From assembly GCF_965139615.1 (NCBI RefSeq), contig NZ_CBCSIQ010000023.1:1-64000 (forward strand): a stretch of DNA of 64,000 nucleotides, written 5' to 3'. The position numbers and the translations under genes were made by a program. Each line of letters starts with the position of its first letter. The first letter of the stretch is position 1. Below, piece after piece: positions 57,735-64,000 of this stretch. The notes under the pieces were generated by a model, which saw nothing but the letters and a program-made list of their open reading frames with translations, made no database searches and was not told the DNA's origin. Origin of the DNA: Kerstersia similis. Its GTDB lineage: Bacteria; Pseudomonadota; Gammaproteobacteria; Burkholderiales; Burkholderiaceae_B.

Positions 57735-58640
57735 TTATAGCGCGTTTTCCGGGAAAACGCGTTTGACCATGTCGCGGATCAGATCGAGCATGGCCTGCTG
57801 GGTCAGTGTGCCGGTGCGTCGGGACGAGGTCGCGATGCACAGGGTGCTGGTCAGCGTCGGTTCGGTAATGGGCCTGGCATAGTAATCCCTGGGGCTGGCC
57901 GCTGAATTCAGCGCGTAGTGGGGCAGAATCGCCAGGCCGGCGCCATCTGCCACCAGATCCAGTATCGCCGGGACACCGTCGATTTCCAAGGCAATCCGCG
58001 GTTTGCGGCCGATGCTGGCCATGCGTGTTTCCACCAGCGTGCGGATGGCGTTGGGCCGTGCCGGCAGAATCAGGGGCAGCTCCGCCACATGGGCCAGTTT
58101 GATGGCCTGCCCATGATGGCTGGGGTTGCCGTGGCCGATCAGAAACAGCGTTTCTTCCATCAACGGTTCAATTTCAACTTCTGCCGACGAGCTTGGATTG
58201 TAAAGCAGGGCGATATCCAGGCGGCCGCCTTGCAGCCATTCCTGCATCGGGATGGATAGCCCTTCGCTGATCGACAGCGCCGCATCAGGCAGGCGCTGGC
58301 GGAATTCGCGCGTCAGCGCCACGGTGAGCGAGCGGGCAATGCTGGGCGGCATGCCGAGCGCAACGCGCCCGGCCAGCGAGCCGCGCACGCGCCCCAGGTC
58401 TTCCTGGGCGCGCGCCACCTGGTGCAGAATGCCACGGGCATGGTCCAGCAGCAGCCGGCCGGCCTCGGTCACGGTGACGCCGCGTCCATTGCGGGTCAGT
58501 AAATGCTGGCGCAACTCGACTTCGAGCAGGCGTATCTGCCGGCTCAGCGCGGGTTGCGCTACGTCCAGAACGCTGGAAGCCCGGGTAAAACTGCCCAGTT
58601 CCGCGACATGAACGAAATATTCAAGTTGTTTCAGGTCCAT
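57735..58640 (-). CDS. LysR-family regulator, probable regulator of the lig/pmd operon
   Basis: 301 aa. N-terminal winged helix (MDLKQLEYFVHVAELGSFTRASSVLDVAQPALSRQIRLLEVEL), then the effector-binding domain (about 90-300). The gene is divergent from the protocatechuate 4,5-cleavage operon, like many LysR activators and their targets (LigR and PmdR regulate the equivalent operons of Sphingobium and Comamonas). An inverted repeat lies 78 bp upstream of its start. Assignment as operon regulator rests on position; the inducer would be a pathway metabolite. Confidence 0.93.
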   Translation of the reverse strand: MDLKQLEYFVHVAELGSFTRASSVLDVAQPALSRQIRLLEVELRQHLLTRNGRGVTVTEAGRLLLDHARGILHQVARAQEDLGRVRGSLAGRVALGMPPSIARSLTVALTREFRQRLPDAALSISEGLSIPMQEWLQGGRLDIALLYNPSSSAEVEIEPLMEETLFLIGHGNPSHHGQAIKLAHVAELPLILPARPNAIRTLVETRMASIGRKPRIALEIDGVPAILDLVADGAGLAILPHYALNSAASPRDYYARPITEPTLTSTLCIATSSRRTGTLTQQAMLDLIRDMVKRVFPENAL

Positions 58641-58949
58641 AGGAAGGATGGTCGGTCGGACAAATGCCGGAAATGGCTATTCAAAAGCTGGATGGATTCT
58701 CTTGAGTTATGCCCTAATGCTATATCTGATAGCGAGACCGCGTTCTAGCCAAGGGGGGGCACCGCCACCATAATAGACCAAGACCCAGACGGGAACCGCC
58801 TGCGTTGGTCAGGAACGCGCCGGCAGGTCTTCAGCACAGGCGGGCGCGTGCGCCAGAATATCCGGCGGCAGCCCGTTTTCCCGCGTGTTTCGGCGGCATT
58901 GTTGTCCTGAAAACGCGGCAGAACAATTCATTGTCACAGGAGATAAGCC
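58641..58949. other. Divergent control region of the LysR gene and lig operon
   Basis: 309 bp between start codons. Besides the inverted repeat at 58719-58733 nothing decisive was found; the half nearer ligJ (58800-58930) is GC-rich with no evident promoter hexamers. Confidence 0.45.
58719..58733. promoter_or_regulatory. Inverted repeat GCTAT-ATCTG-ATAGC, candidate LysR binding site
   Basis: Perfect 5-bp arms with 5-bp centre, in the divergent region between the LysR gene and ligJ. It has LysR-box size (15 bp) and position, but the pair at the T-N11-A positions is C-G, so it is not a canonical match. Confidence 0.5.
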
Positions 58950-59975
58950 ATGATCATCGACTGCCACGGTCACTATACTACCGCGCCCAAGGCGTTGGCT
59001 GATTGGCGTGAACAGCAGATCGCCAACCTGAATACGCCGGAACTGGGCCCCAAAGCCAGTGACTTGCACATCAGCGATGACGAACTGCGCGACAGCATCG
59101 AGAAAAACCAGCTGGCGAAGATGAAGGAGCGTGGCTCCGATCTGACGATTTTCTCGCCGCGTGCCAGTTTCATGGCGCATCATATCGGTGATTTCAATAC
59201 CAGCGCTACCTGGGCCGCCATCTGCAACGAACTGTGCTACCGTGTGTCGCAATTGTTCCCGGAGCATTTCGTCGGCGCTGCCATGCTGCCGCAATCACCG
59301 GGTGTCGATCCCGCCACCAGCATTCCCGAACTGGAAAAAACGGTCAAGGAATACGGCTTTGTCGGCATCAACCTGAATCCCGATCCGTCCGGTGGCCATT
59401 GGACCTCCCCGCCGCTATCCGATCGCCAGTGGTATCCCATCTATGAAAAGATGGTCGAGTACGACATTCCGGCGATGATCCACGTCAGCACCAGCTGCAA
59501 CGCGTGTTTCCATACCACCGGCGCGCATTACCTGAATGCCGACACCACTGCTTTCATGCAATGCCTGACCAGCGACCTGTTCAAGGATTTCCCGACGCTG
59601 AAATTCCTGATCCCGCACGGCGGCGGTGCTGTGCCCTACCATTGGGGACGTTTCCGTGGTCTGGCGCAAGAGTTGAAAAAGCCCGACCTGCGCGAGCATC
59701 TGCTGAAGAACATCTTCTTCGATACCTGCGTCTATCACCAGCCCGGCATTGATCTGCTGACCAACGTCATTCCGGTGGACAATATTCTGTTTGCTTCCGA
59801 AATGATCGGCGCCGTGCGTGGCGTGGATCCGCTGACCGGCCATTATTACGACGATACCAAGCGCTATATCGAAGCCGCCGAACTGACCGCTGACGAGCGC
59901 TACAAGATTTACGAAGGCAATGCCCGTCGCGTGTTCTCCCGTCTCGACCAGCAACTCAAGGCCAAGGGCCTGTAA
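58950..59975 (+). CDS. ligJ: 4-oxalomesaconate hydratase (LigJ/PmdE)
   Basis: Amidohydrolase-superfamily enzyme, 341 aa, that hydrates 4-oxalomesaconate to 4-carboxy-4-hydroxy-2-oxoadipate in the protocatechuate 4,5-cleavage pathway. It starts MIIDCHGHYTTAPKALADWR with the HxH metal motif (HGH), and has GFVGINLNPDPSGGHWTSPPLSDRQWYPIYEKM, MIHVSTSCN and LIPHGGGAVPYHWGRFRGLA. First gene of a six-gene operon; AGGAG upstream of the ATG. The order ligJ-ligK-ligI-ligA-ligB-ligC is that of pmdEFDABC in Comamonas. Confidence 0.95.
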   Translation: MIIDCHGHYTTAPKALADWREQQIANLNTPELGPKASDLHISDDELRDSIEKNQLAKMKERGSDLTIFSPRASFMAHHIGDFNTSATWAAICNELCYRVSQLFPEHFVGAAMLPQSPGVDPATSIPELEKTVKEYGFVGINLNPDPSGGHWTSPPLSDRQWYPIYEKMVEYDIPAMIHVSTSCNACFHTTGAHYLNADTTAFMQCLTSDLFKDFPTLKFLIPHGGGAVPYHWGRFRGLAQELKKPDLREHLLKNIFFDTCVYHQPGIDLLTNVIPVDNILFASEMIGAVRGVDPLTGHYYDDTKRYIEAAELTADERYKIYEGNARRVFSRLDQQLKAKGL

Positions 59976-59996
59976 GCCGTCAAAAGGAATATTGCA

Positions 59997-60686
59997 ATGA
60001 GCCTGAATAATCTCGGAGTGGTTTACCGCAACATCCAGCGCGCCGACCGCGAAGCCGTGGAACGCCTGTCGAAGTTCGGTTCCGCCACTGTGCATGAAGC
60101 CATGGGCCGTGTCGGTCTGATGAAGCCCTATCTGCGCCCGATCTTCACTGGCGCCAAGGCGACCGGTACTGCCGTGACGGTGCTGCTGCAGCCGGGCGAC
60201 AACTGGATGTTCCACGTGGCGGCAGAACAGATCCGCCCAGGCGACATCGTCGTGGCGGCGGTGACGGCGGAATCGACCGACGGTTTCTTCGGCGACCTGC
60301 TGGCAACGTCCTTCCGTGCCCAGGGCGCAGTCGGTTTGGTGATCGACGGCGGCGTGCGCGATGTGCGTGACCTGACGGAGATGAACTTCCCTGTGTTTTC
60401 CAAGGCCATCAGCGCCAAGGGTACCGTCAAGGCAACGCTGGGTTCGGTCAATATCCCGGTGGTATGCGCCGGCGCGCTGGTCAATCCCGGTGATGTCGTG
60501 GTGGCGGATGACGATGGTGTGGTCGTGGTGCCGGCTGCGATCGCCGGCCTGGTGGCCGATGCCGCCCAGAAGCGCGAAGCCAACGAAACCGAAAAGCGTG
60601 CCAAGCTGGCCAGCGGCGTGCTGGGCCTGGACATGTACAAAATGCGTGATGATCTGGCTGCGGCCGGGCTGAAATATTTCGACTGA
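59997..60686 (+). CDS. ligK: 4-carboxy-4-hydroxy-2-oxoadipate aldolase/oxaloacetate decarboxylase (LigK/PmdF)
   Basis: Class II (metal-dependent) aldolase, 229 aa, that cleaves 4-carboxy-4-hydroxy-2-oxoadipate to pyruvate and oxaloacetate; it often also decarboxylates oxaloacetate. RraA-like fold: STVHEAMGR-type segment (GSATVHEAMGRVG), AVTVLLQPGDNWMFHVAAEQIRPGDIVV, and the GGVRDVRDL motif (Arg121, Asp122) that binds substrate and magnesium. 21 bp after ligJ, with AAGGA before the ATG. Confidence 0.95.
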   Translation: MSLNNLGVVYRNIQRADREAVERLSKFGSATVHEAMGRVGLMKPYLRPIFTGAKATGTAVTVLLQPGDNWMFHVAAEQIRPGDIVVAAVTAESTDGFFGDLLATSFRAQGAVGLVIDGGVRDVRDLTEMNFPVFSKAISAKGTVKATLGSVNIPVVCAGALVNPGDVVVADDDGVVVVPAAIAGLVADAAQKREANETEKRAKLASGVLGLDMYKMRDDLAAAGLKYFD

Positions 60687-60699
60687 GGAACACGGCATC

Positions 60700-61623
60700 A
60701 TGGCAGCATTTGAAAAGACTCCCGGCTGGCTGGATTGGTATGCCAACCCGAGCAAGCCCCGTTTCCAGGTACCTGCCGGCGCCGTGGATGCGCATTGCCA
60801 CGTATTTGGCCCTGGCGACCAGTTCCCGTTTGCGCCCGAACGCAAATACACGCCTTGCGATGCTTCCAAGGATCAGCTGTTTGCGCTGCGCGACCATTTG
60901 GGCTTCGATAAGAACGTGATTGTGCAGGCGACCTGCCATGGTGCGGATAATCGCGCAATGGTCGATGCCTTGAAAGCTTCCGATGGGCGCGCCCGTGGCA
61001 TTGCAACGGTGCGTCGCAGCATCACCGACGAAGAGCTCAAGGAACTGCATGACGCAGGGGTGCGCGGCGTGCGTTTCAATTTCGTCAAGCGTCTGGTGGA
61101 TTTCACGCCCAAAGACGAATTGATGGAAATCGCCAGTCGCATCGCGCCGCTGGGCTGGCATGTCGTGATTTATTTCGAAGCCGTGGACCTGCCCGAGTTG
61201 TGGGATTTCTTCACCAGCCTGCCGACCACGGTGGTGGTGGACCATATGGGTCGTCCGGATGTGACCCAACCGGTTGACGGCCCGGAATTCGAACTGTTCG
61301 TGAAGTTCATGCGCGAAAATCCGAATGTCTGGAGCAAGGTAAGCTGCCCGGAACGCCTGAGCCATACCGGCCCGCGCGCGCTGGGCGGCGAGCAGAACGC
61401 CTACCGGGATGTCGTGCCGTTTGCACGTCGTATCGTGGAAACTTTCCCGGATCGCGTGCTCTGGGGCACCGACTGGCCGCACCCGAACCTGAAGGATCAC
61501 ATGCCGGATGATGGCCTGCTGGTCGATTTCATCCCGCATATTGCTCCGACGGCCGATCTGCAGCGCAAGCTGCTGGTCGATAATCCCACCCGACTTTATT
61601 GGGGAGAATCGCATGTCGCTTGA
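60700..61623 (+). CDS. ligI: 2-pyrone-4,6-dicarboxylate hydrolase (LigI/PmdD)
   Basis: Metal-independent amidohydrolase of 307 aa that opens the lactone 2-pyrone-4,6-dicarboxylate (PDC). It has VDAHCHVFGPGDQFPFAPERKYTPCDA near the N-terminus and FPDRVLWGTDWPHPNLKDHMPDDG with the catalytic Asp at the C-terminal end. Both are LigI hallmarks. 13 bp after ligK. Its 3' end overlaps ligA by 11 bases. Confidence 0.96.
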   Translation: MAAFEKTPGWLDWYANPSKPRFQVPAGAVDAHCHVFGPGDQFPFAPERKYTPCDASKDQLFALRDHLGFDKNVIVQATCHGADNRAMVDALKASDGRARGIATVRRSITDEELKELHDAGVRGVRFNFVKRLVDFTPKDELMEIASRIAPLGWHVVIYFEAVDLPELWDFFTSLPTTVVVDHMGRPDVTQPVDGPEFELFVKFMRENPNVWSKVSCPERLSHTGPRALGGEQNAYRDVVPFARRIVETFPDRVLWGTDWPHPNLKDHMPDDGLLVDFIPHIAPTADLQRKLLVDNPTRLYWGESHVA

Positions 61624-62002
61624 AAAACCGTATTCCAACGTACCCGGCACGACGATTTTCGACGCCGATCAATCGCGCAAAGGCTACTGGTTGAACCAGT
61701 TCTGCATGTCGCTGATGAAGGCCGAAAACCGTGAACGCTTCAAAGCCAATGAGCGTGCCTACCTGGACGAGTGGGACATGAGCGAAGAGCAGAAGCAGGC
61801 TGTGCTCGATCGTGACCTGAACCGCTGCATCGCCCTGGGCGGCAATATCTACTTTCTCGCCAAGATCGGCGCCACCGACGGCAAATCGTTCCAGCAGATG
61901 GCTGGCAGCATGACCGGCATGACCGAGGCAGAATATCGCGACATGATGCTCAACGGTGGCCGTTCCGTCGAAGGCAACCGCTACATCGGAGAACAGAAAT
62001 AA
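61613..62002 (+). CDS. ligA: Protocatechuate 4,5-dioxygenase alpha subunit (LigA/PmdA)
   Basis: Small subunit (129 aa) of the ring-cleaving dioxygenase; it caps the active site of the beta subunit. MSLEKPYSNVPGTTIFDADQSRKGYWLNQFCMSLMKAENRERFK and the C-terminal SMTGMTEAEYRDMMLNGGRSVEGNRYIGE are LigA hallmarks. The start is inside the end of ligI (11-base overlap; GGGGAGAATC precedes it), and the stop overlaps the ligB ATG by one base, so the two subunits are translationally coupled. Confidence 0.95.
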   Translation: MSLEKPYSNVPGTTIFDADQSRKGYWLNQFCMSLMKAENRERFKANERAYLDEWDMSEEQKQAVLDRDLNRCIALGGNIYFLAKIGATDGKSFQQMAGSMTGMTEAEYRDMMLNGGRSVEGNRYIGEQK

Positions 62003-62856
62003 TGGCCAAGATCACTGCCAGCGTTTATACCTCGCACGTTCCTGCCATCGGCGCGGCGCTCGATCTGGGCAAGCAGAACGAGGATTATTGGAAGCCGGTG
62101 TTTGCCGGCTACGATTTCGGCAAGGAATGGATCAAGCAGAACAAGCCGGACGTCGTGTTCCTGGTCTATAACGATCACGCCACCGCGTTCAGCCTGGATT
62201 TGATTCCTACGTTTGCCATCGGCACCGGGCCGTTCTATCCGCCCGCCGACGAAGGCTGGGGCCCGCGCCCCGTGCCGCCGGTAATCGGCCATCCGGAGCT
62301 GGCTGGGCACATTGCGCAATCGGTGATCCAGGAAGACTTTGACCTGACCATCGTGAACAAGATGGATGTGGATCATGGCCTGACCGTGCCGCTGTCGCTG
62401 ATGTTCGGCGAGCCGGAAGCATGGCCGTGCGCGGTGATCCCGTTCGCGGTGAACGTGGTGCAGTATCCGGTGCCTTCGGGACGCCGTTGCTTTGAGCTGG
62501 GCAAGGCCATCCGTCGCGCAGTGGAATCCTTCGACAAGGATTTGAATGTGCAGATCTGGGGCACGGGCGGCATGAGCCACCAGCTGCAAGGCCCGCGTGC
62601 CGGCCTGATCAACCGCGAATGGGACAACAAGTTCCTGGATCGCCTGATCGCCAATCCGGACAGCCTTTCCCAGGTGTCGCATATTGAATACGTGCGCGAA
62701 GCCGGCTCGGAAGGGATCGAACTGGTGATGTGGCTGATCGCGCGCGGTGCGATGGCGGATGCCGTCGGTGGCGAAGCGCCTACCGTCGCGCAGCGTTTCT
62801 ACCATGTGCCTGCGTCGAACACGGCGGTAGGCCACCTGATTCTGGAGGACAATTGA
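62002..62856 (+). CDS. ligB: Protocatechuate 4,5-dioxygenase beta subunit (LigB/PmdB)
   Basis: Class III extradiol dioxygenase catalytic subunit, 284 aa, opening protocatechuate between C4 and C5 to 4-carboxy-2-hydroxymuconate-6-semialdehyde. Fe(II) ligands can be placed as His12 (TSHVP), His59 (YNDHAT) and Glu240 (EAGSEGIE), with catalytic His193 (GTGGMSHQL). These are offset by two from Sphingobium LigB (His61, His195, Glu242). The stop overlaps ligC by one base (TGATG). Confidence 0.97.
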   Translation: MAKITASVYTSHVPAIGAALDLGKQNEDYWKPVFAGYDFGKEWIKQNKPDVVFLVYNDHATAFSLDLIPTFAIGTGPFYPPADEGWGPRPVPPVIGHPELAGHIAQSVIQEDFDLTIVNKMDVDHGLTVPLSLMFGEPEAWPCAVIPFAVNVVQYPVPSGRRCFELGKAIRRAVESFDKDLNVQIWGTGGMSHQLQGPRAGLINREWDNKFLDRLIANPDSLSQVSHIEYVREAGSEGIELVMWLIARGAMADAVGGEAPTVAQRFYHVPASNTAVGHLILEDN

Positions 62857-63815
62857 TGAGCAAGACAATCAAGGTCGCCCTGGCGGGCGCCGGCGCATTC
62901 GGTATCAAACACCTGGATGGAATCAAGAATATCGACGGCGTTGAAGTCATTTCGCTGGTCGGCCGTGAGCTGGACAAGATCCAGGAAGTCGCTGCCAAAT
63001 ATGGGGTGGGGCATGTCACCACCGACCTGGCGGAAAGCCTGGCCCTGCCTGAGCTGGATGCCGTCATTCTGTGCACGCCGACGCAGATGCACGCTGCGCA
63101 GGCCGCTCAGGCCCTGAAGGCTGGCAAGCACGTGCAAGTGGAAATTCCGCTGGCCGATAGCCTGGAAGGTGCGCGCGAAGTGGCGCGACTGCAAAAGGAA
63201 ACCGGCCTGGTCGCAATGGTCGGCCATACGCGCCGCTTCAACCCCAGCCACCAGTACGTGCACAAGCAGATTGAAAAGGGTGATTTCCACGTTCAGCAGA
63301 TGGATGTGCAGACCTATTTCTTCCGCCGCACCAATACCAATGCGCTGGGCCAGCCGCGCAGCTGGACCGACCACCTGCTGTGGCACCATGCCGCTCATAC
63401 GGTGGATCTGTTCGCCTATCAGGCCGGCAGGATCGTACAGGCACATGCCATGCAAGGCCCGATTCACCCGGATCTGGGCATTGCGATGGATATGTCCATC
63501 CAGCTCAAGAGCGAAACCGGCGCCATTTGCACGCTGAGCCTGAGCTTCAATAACAACGGCCCGCTGGGAACCTTCTTCCGTTATATCGGTGACACCGAGA
63601 CCTACATCGCCCGTTACGATGATCTGGTCAATGGCCGCGACGAGAAGATCGACGTGTCCAATGTCGATGTGTCGATGAATGGTATCGAACTGCAGGATCG
63701 TGAATTCTTCGCCGCGATCCGCGAAGGCCGCGAGCCGAACTCCAGCGTCGCGCAGGTGCTGCCGTGCTACGAAGTGCTGCATCAGTTGGAGCAGCAACTG
63801 GCACGCGACAACTGA
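62856..63815 (+). CDS. ligC: 4-carboxy-2-hydroxymuconate-6-semialdehyde dehydrogenase (LigC/PmdC)
   Basis: NADP-dependent oxidoreductase of 319 aa (Gfo/Idh/MocA fold) that oxidises the ring-cleavage product to PDC. Rossmann motif VALAGAGAFGIKHLDG near residue 8; AVILCTPTQMHAAQAAQALKAGKHVQVEIPLADS is the family block that follows; MVGHTRRFNPSHQYVH and DHLLWHHAAHTVDLFAYQ hold the active-site residues. Last gene of the operon; start overlaps ligB. Confidence 0.96.
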   Translation: MSKTIKVALAGAGAFGIKHLDGIKNIDGVEVISLVGRELDKIQEVAAKYGVGHVTTDLAESLALPELDAVILCTPTQMHAAQAAQALKAGKHVQVEIPLADSLEGAREVARLQKETGLVAMVGHTRRFNPSHQYVHKQIEKGDFHVQQMDVQTYFFRRTNTNALGQPRSWTDHLLWHHAAHTVDLFAYQAGRIVQAHAMQGPIHPDLGIAMDMSIQLKSETGAICTLSLSFNNNGPLGTFFRYIGDTETYIARYDDLVNGRDEKIDVSNVDVSMNGIELQDREFFAAIREGREPNSSVAQVLPCYEVLHQLEQQLARDN

Positions 63816-63860
63816 GCGCCGGGCAGGGCAGGTGGCAGTCGCCCTTGTCCAGATCCGCAG

Positions 63861-63889
63861 CCGGCAGGCCAGGTTCTTGTGCCTGCCGG
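63861..63889 (+). other. Hairpin after the lig operon
   Basis: CCGGCAGGC / GCCTGCCGG, perfect 9-bp stem with an 11-base loop, 45 bp past ligC. No U-tract follows, so termination is uncertain; the operon could continue beyond the window. No gene is seen in 63816-64000. Confidence 0.45.
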
Positions 63890-64000
63890 TGTCATGGCCT
63901 TGCCATCGGGCACATCGTGCCGCAGATGGCCGGGCCATTTTCTTTGTACGATAGCGTTTTGTCGGCGCGCTGCCGGATGTGGCAGTGCTGCGGCGGCAAG

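Noticed and set aside
58719..58733. Canonical LysR T-N11-A box
   Set aside because: The inverted repeat has C and G at the positions where T and A are required; kept only as a candidate dyad.

Overview
The window is a stretch of high-GC chromosome that most resembles a beta-proteobacterium of the order Burkholderiales, probably family Alcaligenaceae (Bordetella/Achromobacter/Castellaniella-like). The evidence is gene order: pyrG-eno-ftsB, leuS-lptE-holA-proA, trxB-smr divergent from ftsK-lolA-rarA-serS, and rpmB-rpmG are all arranged as in that order. Genus is inference. No tRNA, rRNA, CRISPR array, insertion sequence or prophage was found. The sequence carries N bases at 212, 481 and 2087 and a cluster at 17193-17359.

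Layout. 1-9300: 5' part of an ETF-ubiquinone oxidoreductase gene (reverse strand) divergent from a two-subunit 3-oxoacid CoA-transferase, then an M24 aminopeptidase, a small lipoprotein, pyrG, eno and ftsB. 9400-15900: an EamA transporter, an orphan TadE-like protein with an octamer tandem repeat just upstream, and a reverse-strand cluster of a degenerate AMP-binding protein, a gamma-carbonic anhydrase-like protein and hslO, plus an LpxH-like phosphoesterase. 15900-23600: an RlmL-like rRNA methyltransferase with a repetitive basic N-terminus, then proA, holA, lptE and leuS. 23650-29500: a CynX-like transporter with its MarR regulator and a perfect 18-bp palindrome, a LysE exporter, an AraC regulator, rmuC and a thioredoxin-like protein. 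29690-36000: malate synthase G and a branched-chain amino-acid-type ABC transporter with fused permeases and only one ATPase. 36200-39650: rpmG, rpmB, a DUF4272 protein and icd. 40200-45500: SnoaL-like and DsbA-like proteins, PPK2, a 750-bp non-coding region, a BigR-like ArsR regulator with a YgaP-like rhodanese module, and a Smr endonuclease-like protein. 45450-52400: trxB, ftsK, lolA, rarA, serS.

52680-57000 looks like a self-contained amino-acid (perhaps D-amino-acid) catabolic module: RidA deaminase, DadA-like flavoprotein, XRE-cupin regulator and APC-family permease. Two near-identical palindromes (TTTGCGTWTAWGCAAA) lie exactly at its two promoter regions. This is the clearest candidate for an undescribed small regulon in the window. 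57170-58640 holds a bacterioferritin that lacks the haem-ligand Met52 and a LysR regulator. 58950-63815 is a complete core operon for protocatechuate 4,5-cleavage (ligJ-ligK-ligI-ligA-ligB-ligC, the pmdEFDABC order of Comamonas), feeding pyruvate and oxaloacetate into central metabolism. The LysR gene is divergent from it and is its likely regulator.
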